From Rhododendron vialii (Eukaryota > Streptophyta > Magnoliopsida > Ericales > Ericaceae): DNA of 64,000 bases. How positions within the stretch are numbered: position 1 is the stretch's first letter; each line of letters starts with the position of its first letter. Of this stretch, positions 47,440 to 58,798 are shown one piece after another. The notes under the pieces were generated by a model. The model was not told the origin of the DNA, made no database searches, and worked only from the letters and a program-made list of their open reading frames with translations. The DNA lies in the NCBI RefSeq assembly GCF_030253575.1, contig NC_080567.1, positions 38,035,501-38,099,500 on the forward strand, given 5' to 3'. The translations under genes were made by a program, and so were the position numbers.

Positions 47440-47688
47440 ATGGCCGATTATGAACCAGAATCACAACACAGAACTACGACGACGAGGAAGAAGAAGACGA
47501 TGAAGAGGAAGCTAAAAAGCGCCTCCGAAAAGGGAAGCGATGAGCAAAGACCTTCCAAAGCTGCTCGCCTCGACCGCACAGAGGAAAAGAAAGAGAGAAA
47601 GAAACCAATACAAGAAGTTGTCCCAGAACAGGGAGAACCAGCTCTACTCGTTAAGGGTGACTCGGCTCGATTAAAGAGGCTCGTTTAG
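47440..47688 (+). CDS. Short lysine/arginine-rich reading frame, unidentified
   Basis: ATG in a good plant context (GGCAATGGCC) opens a frame rich in Lys, Arg, Glu and Ser (RKKKTMKRKLKSASEKGSDE, then EEKKERKKPIQEVVPEQ). It looks like a nuclear or nucleolar protein N-terminus. After about residue 66 the DNA changes to CTCGGCTCGA-type sequence that belongs to a MITE (47655-47742), so the last codons and the stop are probably not native. This may be the first exon of a broken or longer gene. I do not recognise the family. Confidence 0.35.
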   Translation: MADYEPESQHRTTTTRKKKTMKRKLKSASEKGSDEQRPSKAARLDRTEEKKERKKPIQEVVPEQGEPALLVKGDSARLKRLV

Positions 47689-47742
47689 TAAATGACTCAA
47701 CTCGGCTTGATAAAGCTCGGCTCGACTCGTTTACAGCCCTAC
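47655..47742. mobile_element. MITE end with CTCGGCTCGA repeats
   Basis: Repeated CTCGGCTCGA, GGCTTGATAAAGCTCGGCTC and the end CTCGTTTACAGCCCT. Sequences of this type, read the other way AGGGCTGTAAACGAG, are common ends of plant MITEs. The other end was not determined. Confidence 0.4.
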
Positions 47743-47749
47743 TTTCAAG

Positions 47750-48241
47750 TAGATTTACAAGTTTTCTTTTCTTCTAAAATCAGAAGTTGAAATTGGAGTA
47801 ATTAACATGCAAACAAATCGATACACCTTTCTAGAAGCCAAACGTAGCCAGCCGTCTCTTTTCTCTACTTCTACTCCGTCTCCCACCAGAGAGAGAGAGA
47901 GAGGACATTACAATTAGTATTGGTCGTTCATTGACATTACAATTAGTTGTTAGTATCTTTATTAGATAGATAATCGAAAATCCGCCAAACCAAACCAAAA
48001 CACCGGATCATTGGATTCAAGTTTAAGCTCCAGGCAGGCAGGCATTTATACTACTCCTACTCTACTCCAGTAGGATTCAAAGTATGGGCTAATCAGTCAT
48101 CCATCACGTACGATGGAAAAATACACTAGAAGAATTACCAGACTACCAAACAACACAGCAAAAAACGGTTTATAATTAGGAGAGTCATGTTCAAGAGATG
48201 AATTTTCTCTTGCCAGACGATTGCCACAAAACCTCGATGCC
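47750..48241. other. Spacer before the second duplication copy
   Basis: No gene recognised. It includes a short GA repeat near 47890-47902. The duplication begins abruptly at 48242 with AGAGAAGTTGAGGAGAATGG. Confidence 0.45.
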
Positions 48242-49834
48242 AGAGAAGTTGAGGAGAATGGTGGTGGCAATTGACGGCAGCTACTGCGTTGCTTTTTCCA
48301 TCTCTATCTTTTTAACTTTCCTTTAGAGAGAGAGTGTGTATGTATTGGAGGAGAGAGAAAAAAAAAAGGTCACCAGAACCGGTGGTTAGTCAGTTAGGGT
48401 ATAGAGAGAAAATAGCTTAGATGGAGAGGGAGAGGGAGAGATTACCTATGATTGAGAGGGGAGAGGAGAATATAGTCCTTTTAAGTTTTAATCCAACCAT
48501 AGATTTTAATGGTTGAGATGGAGTGTTTTTTTTTTTAAATTGTGTGGGTAGAACTGGCCCCTATATATATGTATGAACCAAAGTTTCAGATCTGTTTGCT
48601 GATTTTGGGTTTTGATTGGAGGCTGTTTGTAGAGGGAAGATAGAGAAGGGTTAGAGGGGGTGTATGTATGTAGTGCAACAAAGGTATTTTTAGCCGATTT
48701 ATGGATGAAGGGGTTCATCACAAACAGTTTAGAGACGGAAGGGTGTCACTTGGGTAATGGAGATTAGTTGAGGGGAGATGTATGGGGGCTTTTAAATGTG
48801 AGAGGGTTTTCGTGAGAAAAAGTGATAGTTGATGGGGTGTTTATGTACTTTCACCCTCTCTTTTTTATCCTAGTGTAAATACCTCATCACACATCTAGAA
48901 CTACTCCAGAGAAATCTAAACCCATAACCTGCCCCTAACATATGTCGGAGGAGTGATTGGAACTCACAAGGGTCACGAGTGTTCAACTACCTGACATGGG
49001 ACAGGCACAACTTCATTTCTTTCGGCCTATGGGTCAAGATTGTAGCTTATAAAAGCGTATACAACAATGACTATCCAAAATGCTACAATTGATTTGTAGA
49101 CAACCACCAAACTCTCTATTCAACAAGGTCCAACAAGCTCTATTTTTTGCCCTGTTGAAAGCAATTATCTTCTCTTTATTCGATTTGAATTCAACATATA
49201 AAACCTTGTTTAGCTGCTATAGCAGTCCTATTTTCACTATCAGTTTTTCCTTGTAGTTTTTTGCGGGGGTGAAGTTAATATATTTCGACAGTCATGTTTT
49301 GAGATGGCTATTTATCTTTTAGAAGCCTAAGACTGCCTTTTTCAGATGAATATGAGTGGACAATTATGTCAACTTATTTATGGGAGAAACAATTGTACAC
49401 CAGATATTTAGAGAATTTTTTTTGCTTCACTTGTGTTAAAAACTGCACAATCAATGTGTATGCAACCCTTCTAGTCATCAATAAGCATGGGAAAGGGGGA
49501 ACAATTTGTTCAACATTGGAAAAGTCACAAGGATAGCAAAATAAGCTCATCCGTTAGAGGCATCCAAAGTTATTGACAATTAATACTCATCGCCACTGCC
49601 ATACACCAAAAACACCAAGCAATTTAGGCTGCTATTAGTTTAGTTCATACCAATTCCTGCATGGTTGATCACACATTTATGTATATGAACCAATCAACCG
49701 ACAAACCACTTTCAAACCTTTTCCATCAATTTGGAGATCTCTGTTTAGGTAATGGATTGCCATCACTGGTGCATGTGTTTCATGCGGTTAGTTCTTCCTT
49801 GATTGAATGTTACCAAGTCCTCGAACTTTTTCAG

Positions 49835-52800
49835 GAGTTGATAGTGTTGGGACAATTTCTGCATCTCTCGTGACTTATGTCTCCATCCAAGCATTACAAC
49901 CAGACCTTGTCATAAATGCTGGCACTGCTGGTGGCTTTAAGGTATAGTATGTGTGTCCAATATTGGTTTTACTTATTGCTTTCCTTAGTTTTGAAGATTG
50001 GAGAATGCAGTGCTGGTGAAAATTGATCGTGTAGACTTGAGATTTAGAAGCACACAACCTGGTGTGGTAACCAAGGTAAGGCTGCAATGGATGGTGAGGC
50101 TCAAGCGAATCTCTAATCGCCATAAGAAATTTAGCAATCCTAGGCTTTCTTTTATAGTTCATGTATATATCGAGCCATTTGCAACTCAAGAATTCTTAAG
50201 CGCCAACTTATTCCAATATTTAGTCATCTGATTGTAAAATCCATGAATTGGCTTAGCTTCTGCGTTGCAGAATTGTCATTTCCAACTCACACATCCCATA
50301 CATTCTTATTCTGTCATAGTTAGAGATGTTTATAACAAAAGCCGGTTTTACAGAGTTGTAAAACCAAGTATCTGTGCTTTTTCCTTGAACCTACCACATG
50401 AGCTCACTTTCCTTTACCCAGTATAACCCTTCTTATCGTTGGACCCATAAGAGTAGTCATTGGCATTCAATAGGATGCTAAGCGCTTGTAATTTATTCTC
50501 TGTGGTGAAGCTGTTAATCGGATGTCAAGCTGATTTGGTCTTATCCATTTGACTAAGTGAAAAGATTCTTTATTGGTCGGTAGGGTGAAAGCCCTGGATT
50601 CTGTGTCAGGTCAATTAAAGTGGTGCTTGGAACAGGGCAAATTGGTGAAGCAATTATCTAAAGGAGAAGGGATCTGAACTGTGAAGTGATTAGCTGTGGT
50701 CTAAGGTTATCACAATGAATGGCGAATAACCACACCCCCCCACCCCCAGCTGGTGGCTGCTTTGATATACCATGTTAATGGAGTATAAGTCTCTCCCTAC
50801 TTGCATTAAGGGTAAAAGCCTTAGTTCAGAAATAGATGGAGATTAGGGAACTAAAAGTTCAAACTCTCACAATGTATTTTGATTGTTGTGTTTGTTCTCT
50901 TGCGATGAGAAAATTGGTTTGATCTCGTACTAAGTTTATTAGTAACGACTAGTTTTCTCTCTGTCTCATTCATTCATTTGGACCATCGTTGTACCTGGTA
51001 AAGACAAATGCTTCTGCTAAGTTATAATATTTATGTGGACAATGGACCTTGTGAAGATGTGAAGTTTTATTTCACCTTGAAATTTTTTTCCCACTTCATT
51101 TGTTTTCTTAATGAAAGTTTACTGCAAAAATAAACGAGACTGCTGTTGCAGAATTTATAGAACTGCACTTCATATACCGTTGATTCATTTACCCATATCA
51201 CACAGCAAATGCAGGATCATGCATGATTCCTTGCTTTAATCTGTAATTCCATGTTGCTGTTTCCAGGCCAAAGGAGCGACTGTAGGTGATACTTTTCTCG
51301 TGTCGCATGTTGCCTTCCGTGATAGAAGGATACCTATTCCAGTAAGTTATCTTTGAATTAATTTGGTTGCTTTATAACTGTCAGATTCAAAAGAAAATCT
51401 ACTCAAGTCAATGGGTTTCTAGGAGATGATCCTCAGCTTTATGGTGCATATTTTGCAGCATTCAATTGATGTAGTTGTTAAAACACCATTTCTTCGTATC
51501 CCAAATAATACAGTTTTCTACAAGGAGACAATAAAATCCAGAAATTGACCAAGCACCGAATACTATCATGAAAAAGCTGTTGCAATTAGTATCTTTCTGA
51601 ATCTCTCCAAGGCCCATGTTATCCTGGATGTAGCAGGGAAATGGTATTTAAAGTGTTCAATTAAAGCTTCAAACCAGATGTATCTAAAGTGTTCAATTAA
51701 AGCTTCTTTTGCCATACTTTTAGTAGAATTGTGTCCTCGGTCATCTTCTCTCTCGTTTCTTCTGCAGGTTTTTGATTTGTATGGCATTGGGTTACGGAAA
51801 GCTTTCCCAACACCCAATCTCTTGAGGACGCTTAACCTAAAGGTGCTTATTGTGCATTAAAGTGGTTGGATAACAATTATTCACATGAACCCATGCTTGC
51901 GCCCTATTCAAATTACTTTTGAATGATTTTGAGCAGCTGTGGCACCATCAAATGTGTTACGAGTATTAAATTTCCCTGTGGTTCTGTCACTCTGAAAAGC
52001 CTCCAAGTTACATGGCTTACCGTTTCTTGACAGTGAAATTGTATGATATAGGCACCGAAAGGGGGCAGAAACCCAATGTAGTGCAGAAACCTTGTATGTA
52101 CTGAGTCACATCAAGGGCTGCAGGATATTCAAATTTGAGTTTCATGTTTTTTTCATGTTCTTTCTGTCTTTTTGTGCAAGTTTTTGATTTTTTCCAAATT
52201 TTTTCTTTTACTTTTCACGGCCTTTTTGGCTACGCCAGAAAGAACCTTAGGAAACTGTGCCCAGGCAACTCTTGAGGAATGCATAATTCTGTCAAACACT
52301 CCACAAAAGCATCTAAACCAAGAAGGAACGGATCCCTTATGCAAACACAAAGAGATATGAGAATTCTCAATAAGGAATTCTCTTCATTCTCAAACAATCA
52401 CTCATTCTTTTTGCCTGCATATGCCGAAATGATAGAAAAGGCTGGTGTCCAACTTTCCCAAGTCTTCCTGCATGTGCCTTTTGGGCACCCTCTTGTCCAA
52501 TATCTAAGAAGATCCTTAATCATACAGGCATCTCCCAAATAACACCAAAGAGTTATAAAAGTTAGGACAAGGTTTCCAGCTAGGAAAGGTTAGGGCCAGT
52601 TCAGTTGCCTGAGCCAATGCAGGCAGTCTGACTGTCTGATTCAACCAGGGCAGTCCAAGTTTCGACAGCCTAATCTAGTCCAGTGTTCGACAATTTTGTT
52701 TCCAAGTAGAATCTTTAATGTTGAAGGGGTTCTGTTTATTGGTTTTTTCAGGTGAAGTGGATGACCCTTCCAACAGAAACTTTTATGGTAGATGTTTTTG

Positions 52801-55479
52801 TGGTAAGCTGAGTCAATACCGACACTTTCAATTTGTAGCTATCCAAGTTGTCTTATACAGGATATGAGCAAATAAGAGTCCATGCTATCTGAAGAGAAAA
52901 ACGACTCTATAGTCTATTCGTAGTTCTGTAATGCGTTCTTGAATAGAGGTGTTGGTCTATCTCAGCAATTCAAGAGACATCGGCACAAATGTTTGTTCGT
53001 AAGTAATTGCGACCAACCAAAAACTCTAAAAAGGGAAACAATGGTACATACACCGGAAATTGTCGACAAATCATGTCATATGCAGAATGCTTTTATTATA
53101 AACTGATCTGTACCTTTCAAGTGCTCATTAATTACAGGCTTATAACTATGTCATTACTGAAGCAGTGAAGTCTAGTTAAGAAGTTAGATTGTGTAATCTG
53201 TGGTCATGTCGAATCCTATTTTAAGAATGTTTGATTTTTATACACTACGCGTTTGTGTCTATGAAATACGTATACACTTGAAAGTGCTACATATTCTCAT
53301 TTCTTGTACTCTTCCATGTGCGTATTTTCTGTCTCCAAAGGACATTCTTGGTATTTGAAAGCTGCGTCATAGAGATACTAGGCATATGAAAATGAGGAAG
53401 CATGGACGTGCTTATGGAAATATTATTACAACATCGCTATTATTAGGAAAAGAGGAAATTAGATTCTCCTTGGGTCTTAGTGCTGTATGGGGCCAAAGGC
53501 TAACGAGTTACTCTCTTTTTTTGGATCAGCCTGATGAGTTACTTGATCAACTTCTTTTTTTTCCCTTTAATTGTTTACAAAGCATGTTGTTCGACGTTTT
53601 AGCTTAATGGTTGTATTCATTTGGCTTGTCTTGAAGATTATAATATGAAACTTGATATTTAATTGCTTCTGGAACCTAGCTTCTGTCAAAGTTTCATCTA
53701 TAGCTTTTGTTTTGTTCAGGTTGGGAAATTGTCTACCGGTGACTCTTTCGAGGCCCCACAGGGGAAGGCATCAATTATTAAAAATGAAGCAACACTAGAA
53801 GATATGGAGGTAACTAATCAATTATGTCTGCTCTCATTTACTTAATATTGGAGTAATCATTTTCTTTTGAATTTCAACTCTGTTTCTTAATCCGACTATT
53901 TGAAGTGGGCTGGTTTTTTTTGTTTTTTGTTTTTTATGTTTTTGTTTCAACCCTTCATTTTTGCTTTATCATAGTGGAAAGGCAGGGTACTGATTACTCT
54001 TCTTTCTATCTTTTCAAGAAGGTAGGATATGGATTAAATAATTGGCAGCATTTAGTAATAGGTAAGAGTTGAATAACAGGATTTTCAGTAGAGGGTTAAG
54101 ACGAGATGTGGAGAAGAAGAAGAAAGACGGTTGAACAGAAGAGGTTTAAGACTTCAACCTTAAGTCCGTTGCATAAATTTGTAATTGTGCTTTACAAGAT
54201 TAAAATATGTGCACTCAGTCTTACAAGCTATATAAGATTTACACTCCGGTTCTGGCATTTCCCCACGAGCTAGAGTACAGAGATCAAACATGCCAGCTTG
54301 AACAATAATAGTTAACCAGCTAATGTCTTTGTGAAAATATCATCGAGCAAATCATTCAATGTATAAGGAGTGACAGATTGTTTCTTCATTGACAATTCTC
54401 AAATAAATCGACAATGCATCTTGGTATCTTTGAGTGCTCATGGAAAAACAGGATTGTTAGCTGCTCAATAGCCAAAATCCTGATTCAGCTATCACTCGTG
54501 TTATTGCAGTAACATTTTACTTCTTACTCTGCACATAATAAGATTGTCGCCAGCTAAAGTTCAATAACTAGACGTGGAACATCTTATCGGTTCGACCACC
54601 AGCCGAGTTAGCATTACTGAAGCCAGTTAGAACAAAATAGATGGACAATATAGTATGCTTAGCCAGGAGGGCTCTTGTCAAAACACTAAATACAGCATAG
54701 TACAACAAATAAGGCTGACAAGGAGCATGAATATGCTGGCTAACCACATCAACACCATAAGTAGTATGAAGACGAGGTTTGAGCTATTAGTAAGGACCGA
54801 GATTAGGAAAGAGTTCCCCTGGCTGACTAGTCAAATTCCTGAGAGTACCAACCGGTTTAAGAACCAGAAAGTTCCTTCTCAGACCAGATATCAAGCACGT
54901 ATTTCTTAGTAAGATAAGGCAACGGCCCGAGAAGAATGAGCAACTTACTTCTGTAACTCTGTTGTAGAAAACTATGAACCCAGGTCAGATCACCAGTCCT
55001 ACATCAACTGGTGCCTTACGCATTTATTTCAACCGTTAGTTGCTAAACTCCATTGCATCGTGATTTTTTCCTGCCTGTCTGTATCACTCTTTATTGTTAG
55101 AGCTCCTGATACGAACCGATGAAACTTTTTTGTTCGCTGCTATCACTGTGATGGGGTGTTCTAGCCATGGTGATAAATCTCTCCCAGAGCCTGCTACACC
55201 AGTTGTAAATGGGTGTCATTTTGCCGATTTTTTGCATACTTTTCGGCAAGCAATTTCATGTATAAATGTTTCGCGTTGCAGGGAGCAGCTGTTGCCTATG
55301 TAGCAGATCTTTTGAAAGTCCCTGCGGTATTCATTAAAGCTGTAACCAATATTGTGGATGGTGATAAACCAACTATTGTGGAATATAGGCAGAATTTGAC
55401 GGCGGTGACTGCTGCACTTGGCCTAGCAGTCGCAGAAGTTGTTGATTTCATCAATGGCAAGTGCCTCTCCGAACTTTGA
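49835..55479 (+). pseudogene. 5'-truncated MTA nucleosidase, copy 2 (exons 4-8 only)
   Basis: Exons 49835-49941, 51267-51341, 51768-51842, 53720-53809 and 55282-55479 correspond to MTN exons 4-8, with identical lengths, intact GT-AG sites and no stop or frameshift. Exons 1-3, which encode the N-terminus with the first catalytic Glu, are missing because the duplication starts inside intron 3. Without a promoter and start this cannot make a normal enzyme, unless a new 5' exon is used. Differences from copy 1 include RKAFPTPN for the conserved RQAFSTPN, STGDS (the family sequence, where copy 1 has STSDS) and two changes near the C-terminus. It shares AVTN in place of AVTD with copy 1. The good preservation points to a recent duplication. 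Confidence 0.9.
54290..54800 (-). mobile_element. Ty1-copia relic, copy 2
   Basis: Duplicate of the relic at 16230-16740, in the same intron of the truncated MTN copy, with a few extra changes. Confidence 0.55.
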
Positions 55480-56960
55480 TGTCTTTTATGTACTCCTTCT
55501 CCCAGGTGTAGGATATATGCATGAGAAACGTTTTCGATTAACATGGTTTTATTTGGAGGTAGTATCTCTTCCCATATGAAATGGTAAAACCGTAGCTCCC
55601 TATGAGCTTATTTTGTTTTGGTGATTAGAAAAAGACAAAACCAGTTTTGTATTGATCTCATCTATATGCTTTCATTGTAACGAACATCGGAGACAAATTG
55701 TTTATTCAACTAGTAAGGATTCTCTTGTGTGACGATCACCCATGTGAGTAAAATGACCAGAGTGAAGATTAATCATGACCACATTTGACATCTCACGTTC
55801 AATTCTTTTTTTCTTTATTTTTTTTGGATTTCTAGTTGAAAACGTGTAGAGGGGTAGGATGATTTTAAGGAAAACAAACTACGCTTCACACAAATTATGG
55901 TTTACCATTTGAAATTGAGAAAGAAGCAAAAAGGAAAAACTGAGTAATTGGCCTATTTCCTACATGTATAAGCTGAAGTTTGTAAACAAATTAAAGAAAC
56001 AGAGAACACAGGACTCATTGAGTGAAAGTTATTTGGAAATCGAATCATGATCCTCAAGTATTTTAGTCAACTCTCAAGAGTCGGTGGAGGGTAACCAATT
56101 ACTGTAGTCCATTAAGAAAGAGTTTTAAAAGAAGGAAAATTCTAGTGACACACAAGTAGGACACGTATGTTTCTACTGAGGTGCCAGAACTTTCTCATGC
56201 CAAATCTTTTGTCCGATCTGGGTCAATCCATGCCAAATCTCGTGTAAAAAATGCCAACTCGTGAATATTGGGATTGGGAGTTGCAGTAGTGCAGTGGATT
56301 ACGATCGTCCATCTTAATATGAAGGATTCGGATTTAATCCGAGCTTCAACAAATTCGAACCGTCTATAATTGACCGCACTACGCGTGTAGTACGGGGGAT
56401 TCACTATAGAACCCCCGGAACCTAAATATTAGATACTTCAATTTGTTTCAAAAAATGCCTTCTTCTTAGTTTCTTATGCACACCTCGACTAATTGTAGAG
56501 ACCCAAATCTACAGTCTACTTGCGAGGAGTCCAATAAAAGTAGGGGCAATTACTCCGTATGGAATTACCCCAAATGTGTTGATAACACTTGTGCGGTTTC
56601 AAACTTAAGAACTTAGGAGAGAGCAAATCCCTGAGTCTTCGACTTTGACCACCAGGCCAACCCGTTGATGTTGCCTTTGTTTTTTTTTAGTGCGTATTCT
56701 CTCTCTTATACTAAATACTAGCCTCCTATTCCAATTACAATTTTTTAGCTTGCATTTTTATTGCAAAATACCACCAAAAGAAAGCCACTGTTTTAGCCAA
56801 CTTATTATTTTCCAAAATCCAAAAAACTCGAGGAAGAAAAGGTTTAACGGACAAACAACTTAGGTAAAGTTTTTTACTTTTAAAAAAAAAAGAAGAAGAA
56901 ATCTTGAGTTGCCAACAAGGAAGAGTTATTAACTTAGACATTTCAATTCAAAACTTGACA
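55480..56960. other. 3' flank of MTN copy 2, no gene recognised
   Basis: Matches 17495-19010. Compared with that copy, about 50 bp around the CTGCACTACACGG palindrome is missing near 56285-56295. Confidence 0.5.
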
Positions 56961-57273
56961 ATCTATTGGGGGAAAGTCTACAATACACACCCCTTAAAAG
57001 GGTATACCATATGCACCTATTTTATGGTTCATTCATAACATTTTAGCTTGTTTCGTAACTTTTGCTCTATAATTCATAACTTTTCAGCAGTATGATTCGT
57101 AACATTTTCATTATGATTCATAACATTTTTGTGTATCTCGTAACCTTTATAAGATTCGTAACTTTTTAGCAATACGATTCGTAACATTTTCTCTATAATT
57201 CATAACATTTTGGGGGTGTATATGATACACATTCAAGTAAGGGGTGTGTATTGTAGTCTTTCCCATCTATTGG
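56961..57273. mobile_element. MULE-type MITE, 295 bp, with 9-bp target duplication (copy 2)
   Basis: Same insertion as at 19012-19215, with the same exact ATCTATTGG duplication (56961-56969 and 57265-57273) and the same ends. It keeps about 109 bp more of the internal TTCGTAACATTTT / ATTCATAACATTTT repeats. Confidence 0.85.
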
Positions 57274-57527
57274 AGTCAAACTGCAAGAAGGAATTTTTTG
57301 TGAATATCCTAATCATAGTGCGCATAAGTTGATCTGGACGTCCCTAATCTTCAAATGAAAAATGAAATCAACTTCTCTTTTAGTCATTTCGTACATAGCA
57401 TAAAATCAGGCTATATCATGAGTTATCCTGGGACATCATGTGTACCCCAACTCCTCCACCACTGCACATTTGCACAAGGTTTATATAGAACAACAAAAAA
57501 CTAAATGAATTCTATATAAATGTGCAA

Positions 57528-57770
57528 TAGGCCCCATTTCGGAATTAAAAATAAGTATTTATTTTTTAAGAAGGCAATTTCAAGCTTAAAAATAATATGT
57601 TTACGTAAATAATTTTTTTGGTAATATAAATTTTGTTTGATAAATCGTATCGAGATCTTTTATAAGGTGCAAAAAAATTATTTTTTATTTACATTATTTG
57701 TAAATTTAAAAATATAAAATAAATATTTATTTTTTAAGAAGGTGTTTTGAAATGGGACGTTAAGTAAAGA
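57528..57770. mobile_element. AT-rich palindromic MITE (copy 2)
   Basis: Counterpart of 19468-19712. Left GGCCCCATTTCGGAATTAAA, right end read inwards GTCCCATTTCAAAACACC. The two halves fold together. Confidence 0.5.
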
Positions 57771-57937
57771 AAATTTAAGTATTTATGCGACGGTAGGCCC
57801 AACTGGACGGGGCCGGTCTGTGGAGAATCCAACAAATTATTTATTAATTATTGGGTCCGACGGTGTCTCTTTCTTGTCCGTGCGCCACGTTACGTAACTG
57901 CATTCCGTGCTTTATACGCACCCCAGAACAGGTTAGC

Positions 57938-58392
57938 CTGTCAGAATCCACGCGTTATCCAATTAAAGGCCGACCAAAAAAACAAAGTCAAATTTCCAGC
58001 CTTCCCTGCTACTACCTCTTTCCAAACCGTCCCACGTGTCCCCTCCACGCACTCATCATTCGTGGCTGGTCCATCCCTGCTTTTTTTTTTTTTTTTTTTT
58101 TACCGCCAAGAATTTTCGGGACAATTTACCCGCACATTAATTATTTTTCTTCGTGTTTAAATAAAAACTATTCCCCTTTTGATCCGGTCAAATTCAGATC
58201 ATGCAAGCCGAGATTAGGGAATTCTCACAAAATTACTCTCTTCCGACCTCATCTCAAAGGGCTAGTCGGTTACTAATATTAAATTTCGAACTCAAAATGT
58301 CTCGATTTATGGTTCTATCTTTTTTCCACTCCAGGCATTCCCCTCTCCTTTTAAACCTCTGCCTTCTCTCTCTCGCACACGCAACACCAAAA

Positions 58393-58426
<34 letters not shown>

Positions 58427-58493
58427 TGTAACACGAGAGTCTCGCACTAAAAAAAAAAGATATACTTAACAGACTGGTGGGCAGTTGTAAATA
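57938..58493 (+). promoter_or_regulatory. Upstream region and 5' leader of the EF-hand gene, with (CT)n
   Basis: Unique sequence after the duplication border. It contains a run of 22 T (58081-58102) and a (CT)n tract (58396-58422) about 70 bp before the start codon, likely in the 5' untranslated leader. CT repeats are frequent near plant transcription starts. No clear TATA box was identified. Confidence 0.5.
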
Positions 58494-58753
58494 ATGGCAG
58501 GGAAGAATAGTGTGACGATGAAGAAGAAAAGTGGGGGTGAGGTGATGGACGGTTCGGACATAATGGAGTTGGTTGGGAACGATCAAGTTTTCAGTAACTT
58601 TGTGGATCACAAGTTCCAAGAGTTGGATCGAGACGGCGATGGTAAGCTCTCCGTGAAGGAGTTACAACCCGCTGTCGCTGATATCGGTGCTGCTCTTGGC
58701 TTGCCTTCTCAGGGTGCTTCTCCTGATTCTGACCATATCTACTCTGAGGTAAT

Positions 58754-58798
<45 letters not shown>

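Larger units (their letters stand above)
48242..57937 (+). repeat. Segmental duplication, copy 2 (partner 10179-19866)
   Basis: Same orientation as copy 1, starting in the middle of the inverted-repeat element of MTN intron 3 and ending just past the palindromic MITE, close to ACAGGTTA at 57929-57937. Insertions and deletions relative to copy 1 include a loss of about 100 bp in intron 4 near 50740, a longer MULE MITE (56970-57264), a shorter 3' flank near 56290 and about 50 bp less before exon 8. Confidence 0.93.
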
